Origin: CAYNEO01 sp964396245
GTDB lineage: Bacteria; Zixibacteria; MSB-5A5; GN15; FEB-12
Assembly: GCA_964396245.1 (NCBI GenBank)
Contig: CAYNEO010000067.1
Span: forward strand, 1 to 15,784
Length of the DNA: 15,784 bases
Direction: 5' to 3'
The notes beneath the pieces are model-generated. The model worked only from the letters and a program-made list of their open reading frames with translations. It was not told where the DNA came from and searched no databases. Position 1 is the first letter of the stretch; each line of letters starts with the position of its first letter. Made by a program: the position numbers and the translations under genes. Shown here piece after piece: positions 1-6,722 of this stretch.

Positions 1-214
1 TTGTTGGATCCAACCATAATTTCCATTGTCTTGTCCAAAGTAGACGCATATTTTAGCAGCAACTGATGAAGCCTGCAGGGCGGAGTTGGGCCGGACGTCG
101 AGGCATTCCGGATTCCCACGAGGTCTTCCTGTATTCTGGCCGGAGATTACATAAGTGGCAGGTTGTATCATTCGAGTATTTATCTTATGAAATCGATAGA
201 TAAGGAGATTGACT
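1..214. other. left-edge intergenic region with a 12-bp palindrome
   Basis: No convincing gene is visible before the first start codon. A perfect 12-bp palindrome, GTTGGATCCAAC, lies at 3-14. A weak promoter-like pair, TTGTAT (163-168) and TTATGA (185-190) with a 16-bp spacer, could serve the downstream secreted-protein gene, but both hexamers match the consensus only partly. Confidence 0.4.
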
Positions 215-787
215 ATGAAAAAGGAAGTCTGCTTGTTGGCATCGATCGTCTTGTGTTTTGTATCCGTGGCCATCGGCCAGGAACGGCCTGATCCGAAAGC
301 GGCGATCGCGGCCCAAAGGAACGCCATGACCAAATTGTCGTTCATGGACGGTCTGTGGCGGGGTAATGCATGGATTATTCTCCCGTCGGGTGAACGACAA
401 GAGATCACCCAAACCGAGCGGGTCGGATCAGCATTAGACGGATCAGTCAAGGTCATCGATGGGCGCGGATATGAAAAGGACGGAACGGTCGCATTCGGGG
501 CGCTGGCGATCATCTCCTATAACCAGAAAACACAGATTTATAGCATGCGGTCATATGCCCAGGGACAGGTAGGGGATTTTCCAGTAACGACAGCGCAGGA
601 CAGTTTCACATGGGAAATATCGGCAGGCCCAGTGACGATGAAATACTCCGCGGCAATAAAGGATGGCACATGGCATGAAGTGGGTGAGCGTATCCTCCAG
701 GGAAAGGAGCCGAAACGTTTCTTTGAGATGACATTGACACGGGTGGGCGACACGGACTGGCCTTCTGGTGGTGCAGTTGGACCTTAA
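215..787 (+). CDS. secreted lipocalin-like (DUF1579-type) protein
   Basis: Predicted exported protein of 190 residues and unknown activity. The ATG at 215 is chosen over the in-frame TTG at 209 because AAGGAG (202-207) is spaced 7 nt from it and a short Lys-Lys N-terminus then leads directly into a hydrophobic signal sequence (about residues 4-20, likely cut after Ala-Ile-Gly). The mature part has the look of the DUF1579/lipocalin-like family: an early Leu-x-Gly-x-Trp-x-Gly segment (LWRGNAWI), a Gln-Thr-Glu motif, a Leu-Asp-Gly turn, a segment like AxxxISYN, and a C-terminal FFEMTL strand. Such proteins are predicted beta-barrel carriers of small ligands or hydrophobic molecules; no catalytic site is evident. 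It appears monocistronic, with a long untranslated stretch on its right. Family assignment is by pattern recognition and the function is unknown. Confidence 0.85.
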   Translation: MKKEVCLLASIVLCFVSVAIGQERPDPKAAIAAQRNAMTKLSFMDGLWRGNAWIILPSGERQEITQTERVGSALDGSVKVIDGRGYEKDGTVAFGALAIISYNQKTQIYSMRSYAQGQVGDFPVTTAQDSFTWEISAGPVTMKYSAAIKDGTWHEVGERILQGKEPKRFFEMTLTRVGDTDWPSGGAVGP

Positions 788-1288
788 TGAAAGCAGGCTG
801 CCTCCAAATTATCGCTTCAGATGTTGGGTGTATAGGATAAGATAAATCAATTGCAGCCTGTTTAGCCGATTATTTCCCAATGGATTTTACTTTTCGAAAA
901 AAGTCGATTTCCACCCAAAATTCGAATCTCGTAAAGTTTTCTGAGAGTGATATCGGGGCCGCCATTTTGCAACTTATTGTTTTACGAGGGATTACGGCCG
1001 TCACCACTGGTGCTCTGTGGCTCAGTCTTAAGCTTGGGAATGGGTTCCTGACTGAATAGCAAACTCGGGCGTCAAGGCCACCGCTTTGATTCTCGCCTCT
1101 CACCGATCGATGAACGGTTCGCATTCCATACTGAATGTGATCCTCGGGCTATTACTTTTGGGCATTATCAAGTGTTGATAGGAAATTGACAGTTCGCAAC
1201 GACGCTTGTCCGCGCTCACACTGAGGCCAGGGGGGAGTTGAGTTTACTCTTGCGCTTTTGATCGGCGTGTCCGTAATTCCATTCAAGT
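788..1288. other. 501-bp intergenic region upstream of the zinc genes
   Basis: I see no gene here; the 84-codon minus-strand frame at 870-1124 has no family resemblance or ribosome site. Visible structure: an 8-bp inverted repeat, CAGGCTGC (794-801) with GCAGCCTG (853-860), followed by TTT, which is a poor terminator because of its long loop; a 6-bp stem with CGAA loop at 889-904; and a perfect 15-bp palindrome at 1166-1180 next to a TTGACA (1186-1191), listed separately. Confidence 0.5.
1166..1180. promoter_or_regulatory. candidate operator palindrome upstream of zinc operon
   Basis: TATCAAGTGTTGATA is a perfect inverted repeat (6-bp arms, 3-bp centre) about 110 bp before the first gene of the zinc-uptake set. 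It sits just 5 bp before a consensus -35 hexamer TTGACA (1186-1191), although no good -10 follows at 16-18 bp. Metal-responsive repressors (Zur/Fur or DtxR/MntR families) bind palindromes of this size near promoters, so this could be the zinc-responsive site. That is inference from position; the sequence does not match a consensus I can name. Confidence 0.35.
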
Positions 1289-1576
1289 ATGACAGAGACA
1301 CACTCAAGCCACCTCCGTCCACTTACTATCCTCGGTTTAGTGTTAGTATTGCTGGCGCTTTGCGTGGCGGTAGAGCACCATCACTCTTCCTTTGATTCAG
1401 AACAGAGTTGTCCGCTCTGCCTCTTCCCAGTCGCCACGGCGGCGGTATTCGTGGCGGCGGTGATCACAGTTGTGCTCGCCGAGTGCGGCCGAATAGAGCC
1501 GAGGCATATCGATGCCGTCCGCAGACTTCTTCCGCATTGGACATTCGCCCGGCGGGCTCCCCCTTCCGTGTTGTAG
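1289..1576 (+). CDS. small His/Cys membrane protein (DUF2946-like), first gene of zinc operon
   Basis: A 95-residue protein with two hydrophobic segments (about residues 10-28 and 46-64). Between them is a polar loop with three consecutive histidines (30-32) and a Cys-Pro-Leu-Cys motif (41-44). This pattern, a short membrane protein with a His cluster and a CPLC motif, resembles DUF2946-type proteins often found beside metal-transport genes. The loop could bind zinc transiently in the periplasm or at the membrane. The start has no strong ribosome site; the nearest purine-rich stretch (GGGGGGAG, 1230-1237) is too far, so the start is uncertain. The second half of the gene is overlapped by a spurious upstream extension of the next reading frame. 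Placement 74 bp before the outer-membrane gene suggests co-transcription with the zinc genes. Confidence 0.6.
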   Translation: MTETHSSHLRPLTILGLVLVLLALCVAVEHHHSSFDSEQSCPLCLFPVATAAVFVAAVITVVLAECGRIEPRHIDAVRRLLPHWTFARRAPPSVL

Positions 1577-1650
1577 CCTTCTCCTTTTTCTTAACTCCAA
1601 ATAATATCTCAACCTGTGGCGATCGGTTGGGTCGCCGAGGAGGCATCCAC

Positions 1651-2733
1651 ATGGTAAGAACGCTTATGACGCTCCTGCTCGGGAGCGTGCTATGGGCGTC
1701 GAGCATATCTGCTCAGACGACGCTCAATCCGGATATATCGTTGGTCGGCGACGTCCGCGCCTTCAGTCATGACGACCCGAGTCGTCCAACCGAGAGCAAG
1801 GAATTCAATCTTCAGTCGCCGAATATGGAACTGATGGTAGCGGGATATCTCAATCCGTATTCGCGAGCCGACGCGGTCGTGGCTTGGGAGGACGGAGAGA
1901 ATGCCAATATTGAAGAACTGTACGCTACGATTCTGCGAGGTCTGCCCCTTGACATGAACCTTCGGGTCGGCAAGTACCGTCTTGAGTTTGGACGGCTTAA
2001 TCCTCTACACCCACACGCTTATTCGTTCATCTACGTTCCTCTGCCGCACGAGGAATTTTTCGGTGGGGAAGGGTTGAATGACATGGCCATCCGTGCGTCG
2101 TTTGTCCTTCCCACGGGTAAGCTCTACACTGAAGCGATGGGAGCGGTGCTCAAGGGGGACATCCTCCAGGGAGAGGATGAAGGTGGTGACTCCGGGGAAG
2201 GAGGGGAAGCGACGGAGCCCGCCGATACACGAGTCAAACCCGGATTTTTCGGCCGCCTGACTACTTCGGCCGGTATGAGTGACAACGCCGAGTTAACGGC
2301 GGGCCTTTCGGCGGTGACGGCGGAATATGATCGCGCAGAGCATCTGCGGGCGTGGGTATTCGGTACTGATGTCAAGTACAAGTGGCGTCCAGACCGGAAC
2401 AGATCGCTGACACTTGAAGGTGAGTTGCTCGGAAATCACCGGGATCTGGATGACGGTCAAAGTGTCACATCCTGGGGTGGGTTCGGGTATTTGGATTATC
2501 ACTTCCGCCGCCAGTACAATCTCGGATCGATCTTCGAATATACCCAGGGAAGTACTGACAGCGATTTCCATATATGGCGAACCGGTGTGTTCGTAGGCTT
2601 CTCGCCGGTCGAGGAGACCAGCTTGGTGCGGTTGGTTGGCGACTGGACGGAGCCGAAGGGGGAAGACGGTTTCTGGACCGTTACAGTGCAGCTTGTGTTC
2701 TCACTGGGACCCCATCAACCTCACAACTTTTAG
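1651..2733 (+). CDS. outer-membrane beta-barrel protein of zinc-uptake operon
   Basis: Predicted outer-membrane protein of 360 residues. The ATG at 1651 is chosen because GAGGAGG (1637-1643) precedes it by 7 nt and it begins with a clear signal peptide (cut near Ser-Ala-Gln, residues 20-22); the open frame extends upstream to 1408 but without either feature. The mature part alternates short polar turns with amphipathic strands, has a His-rich turn (LHPHAYSF) near residues 118-125, and ends in a strand typical of barrels (VTVQLVFSL followed by a short His-containing tail). An acidic Gly/Glu/Asp-rich segment near residues 174-192 looks like a long surface or periplasmic loop and could attract metal ions. 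No TonB box or plug domain is evident. The stop is 9 bp from the binding-protein gene, so it is probably the outer-membrane port of the same zinc system. Similar barrels occur with metal ABC genes; exact family unknown. Confidence 0.8.
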   Translation: MVRTLMTLLLGSVLWASSISAQTTLNPDISLVGDVRAFSHDDPSRPTESKEFNLQSPNMELMVAGYLNPYSRADAVVAWEDGENANIEELYATILRGLPLDMNLRVGKYRLEFGRLNPLHPHAYSFIYVPLPHEEFFGGEGLNDMAIRASFVLPTGKLYTEAMGAVLKGDILQGEDEGGDSGEGGEATEPADTRVKPGFFGRLTTSAGMSDNAELTAGLSAVTAEYDRAEHLRAWVFGTDVKYKWRPDRNRSLTLEGELLGNHRDLDDGQSVTSWGGFGYLDYHFRRQYNLGSIFEYTQGSTDSDFHIWRTGVFVGFSPVEETSLVRLVGDWTEPKGEDGFWTVTVQLVFSLGPHQPHNF

Positions 2734-2742
2734 GAGCAGGCA

Positions 2743-3630
2743 ATGAGACTTATGAGAATAATCGCGGTAGCGGCAATGTTGCTGCTTCCGCTTCGAGTTG
2801 CGGCGGCCGTCAAAGTGGTTGCAGCCACGAGCGACCTGGCGTATTTCACGAGAGTCATCGGCGGGGACTTGGTGGAGGTCTCGAATATTGCGTCACCGAC
2901 CGCCGATCTTCACTATGTCGAGGTACGGCCCAGTTACATGGTGAAACTTCGAGATGCGGACTTGGCGCTGAAGGTCGGGCTGGAGCTCGACATGTGGATG
3001 GCGCGACTGATCGACGGGTCACGTAATGACCATGTCAAAGTAGTCGACTGCTCGAAGTATATCCATCCGATGGAGGTTCCGACGTTCAACCCGGACGCGT
3101 CGTACGGCGACCTGCATCGTTTCGGCAATCCGCACTACTGGTTAGGGCCGGACAATGTGGGTCCTATCACCCAGGCTATCATGGAAGGGTTGTCGGAAGT
3201 CGATCCGGCAGATGCAGAGACGTTCAGCCGGAATCGCGATGCGTTTCTTGCTTCGGTTGAGAAGGAACTCCCTTCGATTAGGGCACTGGCGGGACCGCTG
3301 AATGGAAAGGAGATCGTGACATACCACAACTCGTGGCCGTACTTCGCGGCGTACTTCGGACTCACGCTGCCGATATTCATCGAGAAATATCCCGGTGTGG
3401 CACCATCGCCATCGCACATCTCTGATGTTATCGACCTGGTAAAGGGTCACGGCATCAAAGTGATTGCAATGGAACCATATTTCGATCACCGGGTACCGGA
3501 GAAGATTGCCTCGGCAACCGGCTCAAAGGTTGTTACGCTGTATCCTTCCATCGGCGGACGAAACAAGAACGAATCGTATATCGACTGGTTACGGGGAAAT
3601 GTTAATGCTCTTGTAGAGGCGGAGAAATAG
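2743..3630 (+). CDS. znuA: zinc ABC transporter periplasmic binding protein (ZnuA-type)
   Basis: Cluster A-I metal-binding lipoprotein/periplasmic family, 295 residues (usual about 300). The start at 2743 follows AGGAG (2732-2736) by 6 nt; an in-frame ATG at 2752 is possible. Residues 1-22 are a signal peptide ending in Ala-Ala-Ala with no lipobox cysteine. Expected metal ligands are visible: His57 (in place of the DPH motif), His131 in NPHYWLGPDN, and His195 in TYHNSWPYFAAYFG. A third histidine where manganese proteins (PsaA, MntC) have Glu indicates a zinc-type site. The final acidic ligand region, normally LDPL, reads LYPS here (Tyr268), an unusual change. The long His/Asp loop of E. coli ZnuA is absent. 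It delivers metal to the permease encoded 5 bp downstream. Gene symbol is by family and context. Confidence 0.9.
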   Translation: MRLMRIIAVAAMLLLPLRVAAAVKVVAATSDLAYFTRVIGGDLVEVSNIASPTADLHYVEVRPSYMVKLRDADLALKVGLELDMWMARLIDGSRNDHVKVVDCSKYIHPMEVPTFNPDASYGDLHRFGNPHYWLGPDNVGPITQAIMEGLSEVDPADAETFSRNRDAFLASVEKELPSIRALAGPLNGKEIVTYHNSWPYFAAYFGLTLPIFIEKYPGVAPSPSHISDVIDLVKGHGIKVIAMEPYFDHRVPEKIASATGSKVVTLYPSIGGRNKNESYIDWLRGNVNALVEAEK

Positions 3631-3635
3631 ACCAT

Positions 3636-4469
3636 ATGATAGACTTCTTGATCTGGCCGTTTTTGATCTGTGTAGTGCTAGTGGGTATCCACGTCTATTT
3701 CGGGCTGCACGTGATCAAGCGTGGTATTATTTTCGTCGACCTGTCGCTAGCGCAGATTGCAGCATTGGGTACGACTGTAGCCTTCCTTATGGGATATGAA
3801 CTGGATAGCGACATCGCGTACCTATTTTCTCTCGGATTTGCCCTTGTTGGTGCGGCCATATTTGCGCTTACGAGAGGCATAAAGGGCAAGATCCCGCAGG
3901 AAGCAGTTATTGGAATCGCGTATGCTGTAAGTTCCGCCGCAGCAATTATGGCGGTGAGTCACGCGCCTGAGGGAGCGGAACACATCAAGTATCTGCTGGT
4001 AGGAAGCATTCTAACAGTTACGCCGGGTATTGTCGCGAAGACAGCGGTAGTCTATACATTGATCGGTCTATTTCACATCGTGTTTTTCAAGAAGTTTTCG
4101 GCGCTGACGTTCTCTCATGCCAACCCCCCCCGGCATGCGGCGTTGTGGGAGTTTCTGTTTTATGCGTCGTTCGGCGTGACGGTGACGAGCTCAGTGAAGA
4201 TATGCGGTGTGCTGTTGGTATTCATTTTCCTAGTGGTACCATCGGTGTTTGCAGTTCTGTCAGCGACTGGCGTGGCGCGACATCTTGCGCTGGGATGGTT
4301 GTTCGGGCTGATCGGGTCGGCACTGGGAATGTGGCTGTCGTTTCAGCTTGACACACCTCCCGGGGCGACGATCGTCTGTGTATTTGGGGCGATGTTGTTG
4401 CTGTTTGCCTGGTTGCGGAAGCTCCGGCCGACGCCATCGAGGCAAGGGTTTACGACAGAACGAGGGTGA
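3636..4469 (+). CDS. znuB: zinc/manganese ABC transporter permease (ZnuB-type, ABC-3 family)
   Basis: Integral inner-membrane permease of 277 residues with about eight hydrophobic segments. It carries the family's typical N-terminal block (GLHVIKRGIIFVDLSLAQIAALG, residues 24-46, matching the conserved G.....RG..F...ALAHAALPG-like segment) and the late block KICGVLLVFIFLVVPSVFA, which corresponds to the conserved VG.LLV.A.L..PAA.A segment. As in the family, these help form the metal path and the cytoplasmic coupling site for the ATPase. The gene starts 5 bp after the binding-protein stop, with GGAG at 3621-3624 as a distant ribosome site, so translational coupling is likely. No ATP-binding subunit follows: the next 391 bp have no ABC motifs. 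The partner ATPase must be encoded elsewhere. Confidence 0.9.
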   Translation: MIDFLIWPFLICVVLVGIHVYFGLHVIKRGIIFVDLSLAQIAALGTTVAFLMGYELDSDIAYLFSLGFALVGAAIFALTRGIKGKIPQEAVIGIAYAVSSAAAIMAVSHAPEGAEHIKYLLVGSILTVTPGIVAKTAVVYTLIGLFHIVFFKKFSALTFSHANPPRHAALWEFLFYASFGVTVTSSVKICGVLLVFIFLVVPSVFAVLSATGVARHLALGWLFGLIGSALGMWLSFQLDTPPGATIVCVFGAMLLLFAWLRKLRPTPSRQGFTTERG

Positions 4470-4923
4470 CGGGCGGCAGGGAGTGGTGTTGTCTCTCAAA
4501 CTTGCGTTTGGCAAGAATGAGATTGGGTGCTACTTGCTCCGACGAGGTGGCTCTAGGTGCATCTCGACACCATTAGTTAATCTGGGGTTCACTTGCCGTT
4601 GTTAGAACATCCTCACTCGTCCGTGAGCCAACTGACCGTCAAGAATAGGATGATCTATGCCCATGTCCTAAGTTCTGGGCCACTGTGTGTTTCTAGCCGC
4701 ACGGACGGGCTATGAGAGAAAGAGGTTCTTTGTAGATCGGCAGAAGATGCTGTACTAGACTACCGATCAGAAAGCAGGCAATTGAAGGAAGATACCCTAA
4801 TGGGTCTCTGACAAAGAACGGTGGCGTGTTATAGGGTTAAGAAATAGAGAATCCGATCCTATGCCCATCAATCGAATTATTGTTGAGTTACAATCTGACG
4901 AGCAAGAACAAAGGAGAATTCTC
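4470..4923. other. intergenic region before ferritin-like gene
   Basis: No gene is seen. A 5-bp stem with 5-nt loop (CTTGC/GCAAG, about 4500-4514) lies after the permease but lacks a T-run, so it is not a clear terminator. The right half (4725-4819) can fold into a three-way junction, described separately. The upstream in-frame ATG at 4861 is not used as a gene start here because the strong ribosome site is at 4911-4916. Confidence 0.4.
4725..4819 (+). ncRNA. candidate structured leader (three-way junction) of ferritin-like gene
   Basis: Perfect 9-bp closing stem GTTCTTTGT (4725-4733) with ACAAAGAAC (4811-4819). Inside it, a 6-bp stem GATCGG (4735-4740) with CCGATC (4763-4768), and a small stem ACCC-TAAT-GGGT (4794-4805) that extends by two more pairs across one mismatch. 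The unit ends 104 nt before the ferritin-like start codon, in its likely 5' untranslated region. I do not recognise it as a known riboswitch class. The pairing is seen in the sequence; a regulatory role is inference. Confidence 0.35.
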
Positions 4924-5226
4924 ATGCCAGAGTTTGGATCACCTTTTTCAGGGATGGCAAACGACAAAAAGCTCACGCATCAGGAACTCATCCGAGCAAT
5001 TCGGTTTATGATCGCTGCGGAGTACGAGGCGATTCAGTTGTATATGCAACTTGCCGAGTCCACGGACAACAAACTCGCCATCGAGGTCCTCAAGGACATC
5101 GCCGATGAAGAGCGCGTTCACGCTGGAGAGTTTCTGCGACTGCTCCGGGATCTGGCCCCCGATGAAGAGAAGTTCTATGCAGAAGGCGCAGAGGAGGTTG
5201 AAGAAGCAATCAAAACGTCGGGTTAG
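4924..5226 (+). CDS. small ferritin-like di-iron protein (encapsulated-ferritin/rubrerythrin-like)
   Basis: A 100-residue, almost entirely helical protein. The ATG at 4924 is preferred to the one at 4861 because AAGGAG (4911-4916) sits 7 nt before it and the family-like sequence starts after it. Iron-ligand candidates are visible on two helices: Glu33 and Glu35 in MIAAEYEAIQLY, and Glu63-x-x-His66 in DEERVHAGEF. This half-ferritin layout (one E on helix 1, ExxH on helix 2, acidic tail) matches short ferritin-like proteins that assemble as dimers or decamers and oxidise Fe(II), some of which are packed inside encapsulin shells. No encapsulin gene is present in the window, and the C-terminal tail (EEVEEAIKTSG) is not an obvious encapsulin-targeting peptide, so free function is also possible. 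Location next to zinc-uptake genes suggests a metal-homeostasis island. Confidence 0.8.
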   Translation: MPEFGSPFSGMANDKKLTHQELIRAIRFMIAAEYEAIQLYMQLAESTDNKLAIEVLKDIADEERVHAGEFLRLLRDLAPDEEKFYAEGAEEVEEAIKTSG

Positions 5227-5503
5227 AGTGTTTCCCTGAAATCACCCAAATAGTGTTTGCAGCAGATCGAGCCTTGCGTTGGATCGGACAGGCCGCTGAA
5301 ATGTTACACCGTGTCTACTCAAGCTAACCGGCCATCTTCAGGTGATTGCCGTCAAAAAGGAACGCGATATTGGGGCTCTATGCCTCACCTATTATGCTGC
5401 ATTTCGAATTACCCAGTTGCGGAACTCGTCTCGTAGAGCCCGCTTTTGTATCTCGTTATCTTGTAGAAAGTGAGAGTGGAAAGATTCAGACTGATTGCCT
5501 TTG
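5227..5503. other. convergent intergenic region with long-loop inverted repeat
   Basis: Space between two converging genes. A perfect 8-bp inverted repeat, GGGCTCTA (5373-5380) with TAGAGCCC (5434-5441), is followed by GCTTTT. Its loop of 53 nt is too long for a standard intrinsic terminator, so termination is only a possibility. The plus-strand frame at 5346-5621 overlaps the minus-strand gene and shows no protein character. Confidence 0.35.
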
Positions 5504-6199
5504 TTACGGAACCGTCTCCAGCTCAAATACAACATATACACGAGCTGAGACTTCTATCTTTTCGGGGGCGGCACTCATAGCTGAGACTCTCAAATATGCT
5601 ACGTTGTCAATTTCAGTCTGAGTCGGATTCGGCTTGAATTCACTAATCGACAAGGCTCTGCCAACAGAGCCACCTATAACAGCTGCTAAATCCTCCGCTT
5701 TTTCCTTTGCTGCATGAAGTGCATCGATACGCAACTGGCGTCTCGTGGGCTCCAATTGTGAGGTGAAGAAGTTCTGACTGACTCGAACACCCTCTATAGC
5801 TGTCAGCTCGTTCCAGTACTTGAAGTATTGATCAAAGTCCCTTTGAGTTATAGTTAACTGCTGAGAAAATTCATAGTGACTGAACTTGTCCGACTCACTT
5901 CGATTCTTCTGCTTGTAACGCATATTGATAGTCACTTTGCCAAACTCGATATCATCACGTTCGACCCCTAAGCGATCGATTGCGGCCATTACTTGCAACA
6001 TGATCTCATTTGCTTGGCTTCTTAGTCTATCCTGGTCATCGTCCTTAACTGTTACTGTCAGAAACCAGGCAACATTGTCCGCCATAATTTGAGTTGAGGC
6101 TGAACCGACGACAGTGATCGTTCCTACTGTCCTGTCCTGTGCAATTGCGGCACTTGCCCACAATGCCAGTACGGCTATTACAAGGATGAACTTCTTCAT
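5504..6199 (-). CDS. periplasmic SIMPL-domain (DUF541) protein
   Basis: Predicted exported protein of 231 residues. The start at 6199 is supported by GGAGG within 6201-6210 (minus-strand GGGAGGTAA) and an immediate signal peptide: Lys-Lys, hydrophobic core, cut after Ala-Ile-Ala. The frame open to 6247 has neither. The mature protein starts with a strand (GTITVVGSAST) typical of SIMPL proteins, whose family signature is a short conserved opening followed by two alpha/beta units. It continues with DNVAWFLTVTVKDDD and a helix rich in RLR/QANEI, then a central segment with ITQRDFDQYFKYWNEL, and later RRQLRIDALHAAKEKAEDLAAVIGGSVG, the most typical block of the family. Relatives include E. coli YggE and BP26 of Brucella, which are linked to oxidative stress or form channel-like periplasmic rings. 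The exact role here is unknown. Confidence 0.88.
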   Translation of the reverse strand: MKKFILVIAVLALWASAAIAQDRTVGTITVVGSASTQIMADNVAWFLTVTVKDDDQDRLRSQANEIMLQVMAAIDRLGVERDDIEFGKVTINMRYKQKNRSESDKFSHYEFSQQLTITQRDFDQYFKYWNELTAIEGVRVSQNFFTSQLEPTRRQLRIDALHAAKEKAEDLAAVIGGSVGRALSISEFKPNPTQTEIDNVAYLRVSAMSAAPEKIEVSARVYVVFELETVP

Positions 6200-6290
6200 T
6201 TTACCTCCCACGAGGACGGCAATCAGCCGCCGCGGCCAAAATCCCACTATCCTAGATTAACGTATTGTCAACCAGTAAGCGAATCTGTTC

Positions 6291-6304
6291 TACGCTGTAG
6301 CGTA
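6291..6304 (-). promoter_or_regulatory. candidate operator/promoter upstream of SIMPL gene
   Basis: TACGCTGTAGCGTA is a perfect palindrome (6-bp arms, 2-bp centre) about 92 bp before the SIMPL start. A minus-strand TTGACA is at 6271-6266, between the palindrome and the gene, with only a poor -10 (GATAGT) at a short spacing. The palindrome may be a regulator site; inference only. Confidence 0.25.
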
Positions 6305-6722
6305 AACAGAAGACCGTTGTAGTAGTGACGAGATAGTGACACCGAATGTGGTATGTTATTGCGCGAAACGCGGCGATTTAGTAAGGGGCGAGGCAAGAAG
6401 TTCGTTCCGTCCTATTTCGTCGCGTTGACCTGCCCCCTGTATTTCGATCCAGTTTGAGAGTCAGTATGGTGGGCTGGACCTTGGAAGGAGGCAGTGACTA
6501 GCGGGGACCGGCGCAGGTCCACGCCCCGCAGGCTATTAAATTATGATTCGGAGGATGAAAGTTCTGGCTTTCGTCAAGTCAACCCCGCATACAATCTATG
6601 GCGTTGCTTAGGGCGAGCAAATCGAAAGCTTTCTTGAAGGTAGGTAGGGGAGTTATGCCTCGCGAATAGCTGTTCGACTAGAAGTATCTTAGCAAACATC
6701 TTCTTAGTTTGCCCGACAGTAG
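6305..6722. other. intergenic region at left border of accessory module
   Basis: No gene is supported. A GC-rich hairpin lies at 6501-6529: GCGGGG (6501-6506) with CCCCGC (6524-6529) and an internal ACC/GGT stem with a bulge on the right arm. It has no T-run, so it is not a clear terminator; it could be a remnant repeat or recombination site. This is where the left end of the accessory element would be expected, but I found no convincing attachment repeat. Confidence 0.4.

Noticed and set aside
870..1124. 84-codon minus-strand frame
   Set aside because: There is no ribosome site, no hydrophobic or family pattern, and it lies wholly within an intergenic region.
1408..1650. N-terminal extension of the barrel gene to 1408
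   Set aside because: It overlaps the small His/Cys gene in another frame; the ATG at 1651 has a strong ribosome site and a signal peptide.
4470..4860. Search for a ZnuC ATPase or its remnant after the permease
   Set aside because: No Walker A, signature or Walker B motif is visible in any frame.
5346..5621. 91-codon plus-strand frame
   Set aside because: It overlaps the end of the well-supported SIMPL gene on the other strand and has no family features.
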